Source of the DNA: Ophiura sarsii
Taxonomy: Eukaryota > Echinodermata > Ophiuroidea > Amphilepidida > Ophiuridae
Length of the DNA stretch: 64,000 nucleotides
Assembly: GCA_035610835.1 (NCBI GenBank)
Contig: CM069445.1
Coordinates: 34,460,811 to 34,524,810 of the forward strand
Direction of reading: 5' to 3'
Numbering within the stretch: position 1 is the stretch's first letter; the number at the start of each line of letters is the position of its first letter. A program made the position numbers and the translations under genes. Shown piece after piece: positions 1 through 12,800 of this stretch. Under the pieces are notes generated by a model. It saw nothing but the letters and a program-made list of their open reading frames with translations, was not told where the DNA came from and did not search any database.

Positions 1-66
1 TTTGGACACCGTATTTCTTATTTCATATGCAGTGGGTTTATATGTCTGTGGGGCGATTGGGGATAG
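1..66 (+). CDS. SLC37A3: SLC37A3 exon (copy 1 of a tandem array), 5' end outside window
   Basis: Codons from position 2 read LDTVFLIS followed by YAVGLYVCGAIGDR, a transmembrane helix with the family's G-D-R loop motif. The exon ends at AG before GTAAGT (67). The split Arg codon is completed by the A at 991, so it is phased with the next exon. Its acceptor is upstream of the window. The near-identical unit at 90-155 could serve equally, so the expressed copy cannot be decided from sequence alone. Confidence 0.85.
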   Translation, partial: FGHRISYFICSGFICLWGDWG

Positions 67-850
67 GTAAGTTAGTCATTCTTTGCTGTTTTGGACACCG
101 TCTTTCTTATTTCATATGCAGTGGGTTTATATGTCTGTGGGGCGATTGGGGATAGGTAAGTTAGTAATTCTTTGCTGTTTTGGAGACACAGTTTTTTTCT
201 TGAATACTCAATGCAGTGGGCAATCTTTTAAAGAATAGTTGAGTTATTTTTGACATGTTGGCATTGACTCAGTGTTTCTTATATATGGGGCTATCGGGGA
301 AAGGTTACTGTGTTTTTATTCTTTGATGTTTGGGACTTAAGTAAGTGTTTCTTATGACCTATGCAGTGCGATATCCATGGGGCAATTTAGGCTTGGTGAG
401 TAATTCATGGTTGTGTAGGATACAGTAGTGTTTCTTATCAACTATATGCAGTTGGATTATGCCATAGGAAAAAATTGGAATGAGTTATTCATTAGGGTTT
501 ATGGATACAGTCTTACTTGGGCAGTGGCTGATCTGTGGGGCTATTATAGTCACTGTCGTATTGCTTTGTTTCACGCGATCATGCGTCCAGATGCATAAAA
601 TGCGCGAACAACTATACATGCATGTTCTTTACGATTTCACGATTGACCAATTACATGTGGTCATTTTTTTAAAGCGTCCGGTACGAACATATCCGGGTTT
701 ACGTATGTCCTCTCATTTGTTGGAATTATGTCCATAGCATTATGACGCTGACTTATAGGAATAAGTGAGTTATTCTTGGTGTTAAATTGGTGTTTCTTAC
801 AATCTATATGCACTGTGTATTTTGTATTTGAGACCATTGGGAAAATTCTG
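1..850 (+). repeat. Tandem array of the SLC37A3 TM/GDR exon (89-bp unit, intact then decayed copies)
   Basis: Unit 1 (1-89) and unit 2 (90-178) differ at only about two bases. Each carries the whole coding piece plus the donor GTAAGT. Further degenerate units are recognisable by TTTCTTA...TATGCAGT and GGGGC motifs, starting near 178, 265, 330, 411, 492 and 767, with indels and broken frames. The first two copies are therefore recent and the rest old. There is no good polypyrimidine tract before unit 2. Including both units in one mRNA would shift the frame, so they could only be alternatives. Confidence 0.8.
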
Positions 851-3800
851 ATTTTTTAAAGGCAGCCATTGAAAATAGACCTCATTTCTGGGTATAGAAG
901 CAAATTGCCTCCAGTGACTCTTGTTTATAGCCCTGATCATAATTAATTATCATGTTTTGAATTCTGTGTTATTTTTGTTTATAATTACAGATTCAATTTA
1001 CGCAATGTTCTTGCTCTTGGTATGTGTTTCTCAGCATTAACGGTTAGTGTTAACAACAATTTACCATTTACATGATCATATGTAACCCATCACATCAAAA
1101 CAGACCAGTTGGCTCCAAAAAGGAAAATTGATATTTTAATTTTATGTTACAATAAAGTTATAAAATGACACCTAGCTTATTGAAATCGAATATAAAACAC
1201 AGATTGTATAAAGCCTGAGAGGTGATCTATCTTCTTATGTTCTTTTCTGCAAGTAAGGTTTGCAGGACAACTGGTCAGTTTCTATGTGATGGGCCACATC
1301 TACTAAAACCATACTTTGTGTGTCATATAAAGATGTGTGGCTGGTATCGACACATGAATCATATTTTATGATTTTGAGGAATGCCCCATTTTTTGTCTCA
1401 AAGTTTAAAAGCTTAAATGTTCAAATTTTGAAGTCAGACATCAACATTCTCAAAAGTTATATTGACATATTGTGCATTTTAAAGTACCCTTAAATCTGAA
1501 CCATATAAAATGATATTTGTTTATTTGAAAATACTATTCTTTTAACTCTTTCCCTGACAAATTAATTTTTGAAGAAATTGTGAATTTGCACATGCATGTA
1601 AATATCAACTTATAATTTGAATATGAGACTCTGTAAGGAAGTAAAACTATAGATATTCTAAAAGCTTATGAATGGCCGGACACTTCTGTGTACATTTCAA
1701 CGATACCGGACGATTGTGGCGGTTGACATGGTAACCGTTACCCAGCATGCAATTTTTGTAACATTTTTTTTTACAAATATTTAGTAGTCCTGTATGAAAA
1801 CAATACTACTTGAGCCCTTCAAAATGCTTTCAAGAGATGGGCAGTGAAATTCTGAACATTTTGATACCAAATTTGCTGTAGTGGGTTATTCGGTTATGGC
1901 GCAACGACCAGAATCGTGTACGATCAGCACGACAAATATACCCGTAAGCCCAAAATCCAAAATGGCCGCCATACAGGGGCACAAAAATTCAAATGCCTTC
2001 AATTACACTAAAAGGCATACCAAATTGTTCGGCTGAGCACAAGGATTCCAAAAAGGTATAGTTTGCCATACTTCCGATGTTTGGTTAACGAGTTATAGGG
2101 TAAAACCTAAAAAGATCGTGTTGATGCATTAATGCGTCTATGTCAGGTAAAGAGTTAAAGAATAAAGGATAAAGTATGATGCATATCATGTTTTGCAGCG
2201 TAACTTTTTATTTGATATAGAAAAAAGAAGTTGATCAAATATATTGACCTATGTATTTGATATTGATCAACAGATCTTTATGTTTGGCACCTTGAGCGTG
2301 TGGGTCAGTGTAAACAGCAGGACATACTACTTATTATTCTGGATTATGAATGGTTTGTTACAAGGTACAGGGTTACCGGCTGCTATAGCTATACTGGGGA
2401 ACTGGTTTGGACCAAACAGGTGAGAGTCATAGTTCAACCTCCCTCCCCTTTCCACCCTCCCACCCCACCTTACCCCATTGCACACCACCTACTTGATCCC
2501 ACCAGACATTACCTCACCCCACCCTAGTACATCCATCCCCACTTCACCTAACTCCACCCCACTTCATTCCTCCCACCCAAATTAACCACACCCCATCCAA
2601 CTTCATCTTACCACCCCACTTCACCTCACTCACCCTACTTCACCTCACCTTACCCCACTTCATTCAACCCACTTCACCTCACCCCACCCCACTTCATATT
2701 GCACCTTGGATTAGAACTTGTTTCTAGATAAATGGTGCATTATAAATGCTTATTTATTATATTATTAATATCTTACCTCACCCCACTTCATCTTGCCTTA
2801 CCCAACTTCATCCCACCTCACCCCACCCTACGTCATCCCACATCACCCCATTTCAACTCAACCCACCCACTTCACCTCATCCCACCCAACTTCATCCCAC
2901 ATTATGCCACTTAACCTCAACCCATCCCACTTCATATCACCCCACTTCACCTCAACCCACCCCACTCCAGAGATGAATATAGCTCTTTTCCCCATTATAT
3001 TGTGTTCTCTTCAGCAGATCAATAACAAGTCCTGATATAGGACTATATAAACTTTTGTAATAAGGCCAAACAAAGAAGAAGGTCTGTCTCAGAAGCCCGC
3101 CCGCATTGGTATGTGAAATGAGCTACGGCGCGTAGGTCTAAGCGCTGGGGGTTAAAAAAACTTCTTTCTTTTTTTTTTGATCTTTTTTTTGTTGATTTTT
3201 TTTTAAAAAGTTTAAAAAAGTTCTCCGTAAGCTTGGATATAAGCAACAACAACAAAACAAAAAAGCACAGCACTTAGCTTTTTTGCACAATGTTTCTGAG
3301 ACAGACCTTCTTTGTTTGGCCTAAAGTTTGGAAAGTTTTTTCAATCACCAATTTTCAGAATATTTCGTAATGTATTCATATTGTGTTTCATATTGTGATG
3401 ATTTTGGCCCATTCAGATGTGACCTCTTCATGTTCTCAAGCAAGTTGCTGGGCACTGAATCAAGTGATTGCTACAAATGAGGTATTGTTGGAAAGAGGAA
3501 CACATCAGCTTTTCATAGAGAGGAAACACAATATGAATACATTACAAAATATACAAAAAATTGGTGATTGAAAAAACTTTCCAAACTTTTTTTGAGGAGT
3601 TTATGTTGTTCCTTTAGAATTGTCAACAGAACAGTGAGTTTATAAATGTTCTTAAAAATTAAATATCTCACGTTTAAGAATGTTTCTCTAAACTATTTTT
3701 TCTCTCTGTCCTCTCCCATATAGTCGAGGTTTTGTGTTTGGTTTATGGAGTGCCTGTCAATCTATTGGCAACATAACAGGGGCTTTCCTGGCTGCTCTAG

Positions 3801-6800
3801 TAGTAGATCATGGATATGAGGTAAGCGTGTGGCCGTGGGAGGGGGAGACTCATATATAAAAGTTGTAAGCATCCGTGTGAATGCTCACCCAGAAACCACC
3901 CTTAGCAAGAAGTGTTAAGAAAGAGAAAAAATTACCCTTTTAGATTTTACTTGGCATTTCACACCATAACAAGAACACTTTTGAAACGGTTCAAGATACA
4001 CCCCAGAGCAAGGACTGGTACAAAGTGTGCCCCTGGATAGGGACATGTTTGTCCAAAGGCTTTTAAGGATGCCTAATCATCCAAATATTCTCAATGGTGT
4101 CCACACATAATGTCCTATTAGCTTCTTTTATTTTGATAATAGTAAGCACTAAAGCGATATGTAAGTGATTATCTGGCCAAACTTATTTACTCCAACATGC
4201 CTCTTTCTACTTGAAAGAACGGCCGGGTCACATTTGCATTCACCTCACTCGTGAACATGTGTAATAGCTTGACCAAAGTGTTCATGATCTCTGGAATGAA
4301 ATTATTTCAGGATTTTGGGATTTAGGAAATACATCAATGTCATTTTCAAAGACTTGATACAGCAATTTAATCTTCTTCTTTTTTTTCAGTACGCATTTCT
4401 AGTGACCTCAACATGCTTGTTCATCGGTGGTGTTTTTGTCTTATTATTTCTTGTTCCATCACCAAGTGATATCGGTGAGTATCATTTGGAATATGTCGCA
4501 TCCATTTGTGCCCCTTCCCCAAATGGGTGCAGTGAGAATTGCCCCCTACCACCTATCCCTCCAAGTTGACGGGTGGGATCTGAGTAAGGTTGCAACAGGT
4601 TGCAACAATGAAATTGGTCGTGCAAAACCAAAACAACACCAAATTAGGCATGTGAATTTATATGTTTTTTCTCGTCCGAATTGTCACACTTTCTTTAAAA
4701 ATTTCAGCTCGTTTTTGGCCTTACAGCCCATGTTCACACACCTTTTCAGATGTTTCAATTTTGTTCATTCTTATGTCTGCAACCCCCCCCCCCCCCCCCC
4801 TTTCAGTATTCCTTGACCCTTCTCATAGTAAGCCAGTCCCCCGCTCCCTATCATGCACATCCTGCCTGTCCTGGACTGTGCATCTCGTTGAGATGAGACA
4901 TGCTGAAAATTCAGTACGAATAATGGACCAAAACATTCTGTTGATTTTACAGTAAGAATGTTAATATATCTTTGAAATTCAATTCAATTCACTTTATTCA
5001 GCAAAATGATGACAAAATGATATAATACAAATCATTATGAGAAGCGGCTAGGAGCCCCAGTAGAAACCCTGAAAAGCGGGCTTGTAAAATTGGGACCCTT
5101 AGAACAATGAAATAATGATAATTTGTAGCTGGTAATAAAGGTGTTTCACTTAGGAAAAATAATGCCCACCGGTTGATTGCCTAATCATGATATCACCTAT
5201 ATGATTATATATGTTGTTATAATATGGATCGCATGATGTGAGCATGCGCAGTGTGATAACTTGGAGAGTTACAACATGTCGGAGCTAGTAGAACAATGCG
5301 TCCCAGAGTGAGTTATTATTGTGGCTAAAATACCATAATAGCATCCACCAACAGTATCAGCTTGTTTTCCGCACATTGTACAGACTTGTACTTGAATCCC
5401 AGGAATCACGCTTATTCATGTAAAACAAACAAATGCACAGCTGTTGTCGTATTTCGCCAATAGATTATATTTACATTGATTCTAACTATGACAAATAAAT
5501 GGTTTTAAAAGTCAAAAAGCTGTGGTCTGATCTATAGGTTAGACCATATAAAAACTGCTAGTAGATTAGTGTGCATATGTGCAAAGCCGCAGCAAAAGGG
5601 TACAGTTGTCTCTCAAAGAAAAAGTTGAAGATGTCACTACCAACAAGCTTTTTGAATGCTTTAAAATGACACCTTCGTGGTGACGATTGGATACTGCGTT
5701 CTGATTTTATGAAAACAAATTACTGTAAAATTTGATTGTTTTTTGTTGCTTTTTTTACGTGCCTAAATTCCATTAATATCTCAAAATGCATTTTACCGAC
5801 AACTGAACCCTTTTGCCGCGACAGTACACCTATTGTCATCTTCCTACCCCTTGTGGCATTCTAAACCCTATGATATGCTTGTCGTTTCTTAAAACATCAG
5901 TGATTGGAGGATTAGGCCCCGCAAAGTTGATTTTTAGTTTCCCGTAATATTTGTTTTCAAAATTAGGGAGGCAACTTTTTCATTATTCATTATTCATTAT
6001 TCATTATTTTTACGACTTCCATTATTATACAAAATGTGGATGCTTCACCCTATCAAAAAATGAAATTGGGTCAATTTAGATATATGTAAGTTACAGAAAC
6101 ACTATTCTGGTTATAATGAATAAACATTTCACGACGGACGATTGATCGGACAATTTCATCATACAGAATACATAAATTCTGACGTTTTTATTACAAAACC
6201 GGTATTTTTTTCTCCAAAATTTCATTAATGAATTCAAATGCGGACATGAAAATGAAGCGCGGGTGGGTGACAGGAAACTAAAAATCAACTTTGCGGGGCC
6301 TTAGAAGGGTTAGAAAAAAGGGAGAGTACAAGGAAGGAAGAGGGAATTCTAATGAAACCATACGCACATGATGATTTTTACAAGACACAATAGTACAGTA
6401 TACCATAGTAATCAGTTCAGTAATTCTTGAGGTAGACTTTGAAAATTGGGAAAGGTTTCTGACAAATCTGTTTTGTATATGGTAACATAATAGCCGTGTG
6501 GAAAGTGTTAATGAAATCAGTGACTTGTCTTTATTAAGTTGGGAAAGGTTTTCTGAAAAATCTGTTTTGTATATGGTCTGTTTTGTATGGTAAAACCAAT
6601 AGCCGTGTGAAAAGTGTTAAGGGGTGTGTGGACTCTCAGGTACAGTCTCCGTAAAACTGCCGTAACTTCTTCAATATTCATTAAATCTTTATAAACGTAT
6701 ACAGTTTTTTTGCAGAAAAGGGTTCAATGAATCCAACCATGATAATGAAATTGACCATTTTGGAAAAAATTATAAAAAACATGTTTTTTGACCCATTTTA

Positions 6801-9800
6801 GGTTTGGAAAAGATAACTTAAAATATATTGTGGTAAATTTCGTCATACTAGTTTTATAATAATCCTGATAACATTCCCCAGGAGCATTTTTTGTTTGTTT
6901 TGAAAATCTTATTTATTTTTTGAGTTACAGACCAAAAAGTGCCGGAAGGCTGTACCTGAGAGTCCACACTCCCCTTAAGTTGTGTGAACTTCTGAAATCT
7001 TAATACATTTCACATGCTTTGTTAATTTGTATTCAAATTTTGCCATAAACAAGGTAATTTATTGTATTTTTATTGTATTTTATTACCAATTATACAATTA
7101 CAGGTATCCAGACTAGCACAGAAGAACCTTTGACTTTAGAAGGTGAAGAAGAGGAATTGAAACATATACAAGGTTCGGTTGTTTTATGAGTTAGGTCTTC
7201 AATCAATTTGAAATTGATATGGATTGGGATTTTTTTCTTTCTTTTTTTCTTTCTTTACTTTATACCAAGAAACCTAGTTTCTTAGGTCCGTATGCACAAA
7301 AGAGTTAGACCGGGTCTAAAGTTAGACCTGGTTTAAGTGAAATTTATTCATGCCTCAAAATCTGTTTTCCTCTGCATTTTCATGAGATATTTTGTGCTAT
7401 TTTTGAACTTTGCATCCGAATCTTAACAATTTGTTAGCTTATTTGAGAAGGAAATATAATTAAAGGTGTGCTTTCACAAAAACTAAAATCCACTTAGACC
7501 AGGTCTAACTTTAGACTCGGTCTAACTCTTTTGTGCATACGGACCTTAGTGTCAAAAGTGTCTAAACCATGTACCAAGATTTCAATCAAACGCCTGGTCT
7601 CATACTGAGACAGAGAGTCCCAACTGTTTTGACCAATGAAACCAGGTTTCCCACATACATTAAGTTTCAATAGGGAAACCTTGTTTCTCCAAAACTTGGT
7701 TTCTCAATAGAGAAACCTGGGACTTACCAAGAAACAAAATTTCTTTCAAGAGTATTATGTTCTTGATCGAAAAAGAAATCTATGAACATCATATTATCAG
7801 CGAAAACAATGTTTCTTGATTGAAACCTTTGATTCTCACTTTGGAACCTGATTGGCCACTCTTAAAAGTCTGGATTTTGTGTCAATCGCCTGTTATTTTT
7901 TATCTATTGTGATATGTTTGTATTGTGTTACCTATTCGAAGGCAAGATGATGTGATGTTTCAGTGCTCTGCCACTTGCATGAGAATGTTGGGAGGTCTCA
8001 ATCGCAATATTTTTAATTATCACCACTAGTTTATACTCAAAAGAACAGCTCTTCTGTTCCTTCAGTGAAGTGTAAAGATTGGCAACTACATGTACTGCGA
8101 GGGGCTTTGTTTAACACAAAATAACAATGATTTTGGCACATTCAGAATGAGACCTCCACTCCACACTTTCTCAAGCAGGTCGCTGAGCTGAGCACTGAAA
8201 CAAGAGATTGCAACAAATGAGGTATAATTGGAAGGATGTATCTGTTGGTTTTACATGGGTATGTACACAATATGAACATAAGCAATTGCAAAACAATTTG
8301 CTTTATTTAGACTTTTTAGGGCTTTGGCTGGCTTTAGGCCAAAAAAAAAAGGTGTTTGTTTGTCCACGTCCGACCGACCGTGTACCTAGGTGCCGATCGT
8401 ATTACTTTTTATTTTCGATAATTCTTTTATAACAAAATTGTTAAGCAATTTGAATGGCCAAACGGATCGTTTTATTCCTTATTTCGTATGATATCGTCAA
8501 TCTGGTATTTGCAACACCATCCCCAATTCGCAATCCCGTGTAACATGATGTTTACTGCATGAACTTGGCACCCGCGGCCCGCGGGACTATTAAAAGGACT
8601 AAATGAAAATCAGTGATCGCACGTGCAAGTGATGTCATTTTTATACTAAAAACGCAGTGTGAGAAAATATGAAAAATCTAGTTACGGTTAATATTTGTTC
8701 CCAAAATGTTGCTCAACGGCATGAATATTAATTTCAACATAGTATATAACAATTTTTGGGGTAGTTAGTACGGGGAAATAGGTTTAGCAATACTTTCACG
8801 AATATATTTCTAGCAAAACTTCAACACAACGTTATTTCACATTGTGTAACATTCAGTCACAATGGCGGCGTTCTACGGTATCTGCGCGCAATGCAAACTC
8901 AGTACAAAAATAATATTTGATCAAGTTTGTAGTGTTGCAACCAATGCGCCAGTATTGGAACTTTAAATTGACAATCTGCCCCAGCAGGAGAAAGAGATCA
9001 AAATCAGCAGTGTGAAGAGTAAAGCAACTAAAATGTCGCAAACTTATGAAAAGTGAGGTGTTTTGGTGTGTGTTTGGACTTTAATTCACAGTATACATGC
9101 CAAATTTATATTCCCAAATACAATATCCGTATTAAAAAATATTAAAAAATAATTTAAAAATCTGACCTACCGACCCTACCTTTTGAGGACCCTCTATGGA
9201 CAAACAAACACCTTTTTTTTTGGCCTTATCCATGTCATTCCTTATAGGTAGTTTCCCTCTAATCCGTTATCTCACTTTATGATGTAGGTACATGACACCT
9301 TTATTCATTACTTCTTTCCCTTGCTAGAGTTTCAATTTTACACAGTCTCAACTAAGTTACAGATACAGAAAAGTGCCTTGCAGATGTGTCTTCGTATACC
9401 TGATCTTTATTCCCTGAGCCCTACCTATCTAATAATGTTTATGATTGGTTAATTTCAAGATATACTTATTTGAATAACCAATTAAAATACTGCTTCTAAA
9501 ATATTTCACCCCAGTCTATACCAGGGACACAAATCCTTCTAACAACGTCTCTGATAGGTGCCATAAACGATGTATCCATCTCTCTGAACTATTGGCAGAT
9601 ACTTCTCACTCAGGGGAGTAAGGTATAATCCTAGACAATCACCATACAACTCACTGTTTGTGACATAGTGGTACCATTGGATCATTTACAGTTTTGACAT
9701 ATTTCAAGGGAATAATTGTTATATCCCATTGAAAAAAAATCTAATCTTGTTACAAAACTAAAGACAGCTCATTCTTCCTTTCTTACAGGTTCTTCATCAG

Positions 9801-12800
9801 AAGGCAAAGAGCCAATAATAGATAATGAGGATGATCCTAATGCCCCTAGACGACCAGCTATAGGATTTGTAGAAGCTATACTATTACCTGGTGTAATATG
9901 TGTAAGTATTATGTGACGAATAATGTATCCACCCTGGTATCAATTGAAAATAGTGCTAGTTACAGGCTTATGCTGGTTCCCTGCATCAATGGACTCCAAC
10001 TCATCCATATGTGCAGGTAGACACACATCATGTCACATTGATTTGCTGGCATAAGAGTCATACATAAACCCATTACGCCATAGGCATGGCAGCGCGACAA
10101 TGCATTCGGTATTCGACGCGTCACCTCCACTACAACTTGTGTTGATCGTTATTTGCCGTGTGTGATAACAGAGCAACAACGTAATGTGGTGTAGAGACGA
10201 ATCTCGCAAGTAATGGAGAAGCCTATACCTGCACCTATGGATGAGTTGGCGCGGCATCCAGGGTGCATGGAACCAGCATAGTTACAGGCTGTGTTGTATA
10301 GTTAGATAAATTGGGTGGCTTTGGGAAATTTATGAGGGGAGGAGTCTTGTTAGCAACAGAGGGTTACATGGTAAATATGTGCTGTGTAACTTTACAGCTA
10401 CTGTCAAAATGGAAATTGTCATGCTACAATTAAAATCAACAAGCGCGAAAATAAAACTGTGTGAATATATTCATTTTGTATGTAGGTCTATGTAAGGAAG
10501 CTCAAAATCACAAGCAAAATTGTTCAAAATATGCAAAGCGCGAACTATTACACATGCAAGAATTTCCACTTTTACAGTATGTCAAATACTGAGGGTAGCA
10601 TGACTTCAGAGAAGTGATATCTTCTGAAGACATAGGTGATTCTGAGCTATGCTAACTACTGGAGATAGCATGATTTTGCAACTACATTTAGTTGTTGTAT
10701 CTACTTTAAGAGAGCATAGTGACTTTTGAGCCTTAATATCTTTTGAACATAGCATCGCTATACTTTAACTTAGGATAGTATGGACTTTTTGTCTATGCTA
10801 TCTACTGAAGATAGATAGCATGGCTAGGTGTGTTATATATTAATGATAGCATGCATGATCATCATGCTTTAGTATCTACTGAAGTTAGTTATGCTATTTA
10901 CTGAAGACAATATGACTTCAACTATGCTATCTACTGAAGATAGCTTGATTTTGGAATATACTGTATACTGAAGAGAAAACATGAAATCGGAGCTATGCTC
11001 GTTTCTGCAGACGGGTGTTATTTCTGAGCTGTGCTATCTACTGAAACCTGCATGACATCTGAGGTACTCCATCAGCTTAACACTTTCCAACCGGCAGGCG
11101 TCTGCAGACGACATTCCAACATTTCACAAAATGTTTCAAAAATTTCAAAATTATTGAATTTCATTACCCTATTTGCACGAGGGACGATCGCCTATAGCTG
11201 CGTGCACTCTTTTTCCTGGTCAATGGACCGCGAACTCCCAAACAAATCACGTGAGGGCAGTATTTTATTTCAGGATGATCGCGTCCCCAGTGACTTTATC
11301 AAGCTCTCTATGTTGGTTGATAAATGCATTTGATACCCGAGGATCGAGGTTATCTGTGTTTTTATTTATAGTTTCAATTTGTTCTAATATTTAACCAATA
11401 AATATCGAAAAAAGTAACAAAATCGGATGTAATTTGGGGGAGATATACCTTTTCATAAATGATGTAATTTTACGGACAAAATACTTCATTTTCTTGATAT
11501 TTCGAGCTCAAAATCATTTTATGCCCAAGAATGCCCAAAAATGTTATTGATGGAATCGCGAGTTTCGATGTTGCTCTACAATAAAATAGTAACACTGGAT
11601 GGGGCAAACACGGGGAAAATAGTGTAATTTGATCAACATTTCATGTCTCTCTGACAGAGAACTTTATGATTTCACAATTTAGCCCTTCAAATTCTATAGA
11701 GAATTGCATAGGCTTTTTATGTTAAAGATCAAATTCAATCTCAAATCACTAACAGCCCGATTTGTGTTTCAATAATTAAATGTCTTTTTCTTTTAGTTTC
11801 TTTTGGTTAATATAAGAAATATAACAAATTATCATGATAGAAATTTACGAAAATAATAATAAAGGCGAAGTTATTTAGACTCGTTAGCGTGGCATACTGT
11901 GTGTGCAGGGCCTATGCAGTCACACAGTAGTTGATTTTCACGCGTCAAGTAGTATCGATTTCCAATTGTATACAAAGGAAATGCATGTTCAAGTGATTGC
12001 GTAGGGCCTCAGAATCGATAGTTAATTTGGTAAATAAGTTGTTCAGTGTGAGTAATTTATTGATAATACAAAACTGTCAAATGAGGGCGTAGCGAACAAG
12101 ATGCCCAATCCGTCCCTCGTGTTTGGAATCACCATAAGAAATACATTTGAATAAGTACAAACATGCCTAGTACTGGTTCAGCAATCCTTGTGATAGACCT
12201 TGAAAGTTTGGAATGGTTTCTGAAAAATCTGTTTTGTATAATATGGTAAAACTAATAGCCGCGTGGAAAGTGTTAAGAAAGCATAACTTAATCTGTTGCC
12301 TAAGCAATTATTTCATTATATGTAGCATGATTTCTAGAAATATTATTTCCACCAGCGAAAATGTCAGATGACATATTGAGAGAAGAAAAAGTATGAACCA
12401 TTATTTTTTTTATTTTTTTATTTTATGTTATTTTTTTTATTTTTTTATTTTTATTATTCTCCTTCCTTGAGATTGGATAAAGAAAACAATAACTGTTCAT
12501 TTGATTTGCATTTTTTCCCTGTCCGCAGTATTCACTCAGTTACGCATTCCTTAAGTTGGTCAACTTTTCATTCTTCTTCTGGCTACCATACTACCTCACA
12601 AGTACATACAACTGGGAGGAGAAGTCTGCAGATGAAGTATCCATATTCTATGATATTGGAGGAATACTGGGTAAGATTGTTTTATGATGTAGAAGATGAA
12701 TTCATTGGTAGATTACCATACCAGTGTAGCCTTCAGGAGCCTTAATCTCACCCTTTTAAGATGAGCACTCCCGATGTAATTCTCTGGGAAGATGATTATT

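Noticed and set aside
480..737. 85-codon ORF near the left edge
   Set aside because: It lies across decayed copies of the duplicated exon, has no splice-compatible context and matches nothing.
2300..3035. Overlapping Pro/His/Thr-rich open frames
   Set aside because: They are translations of a C-rich minisatellite. Only 2274-2419 is a real exon, and in another frame.
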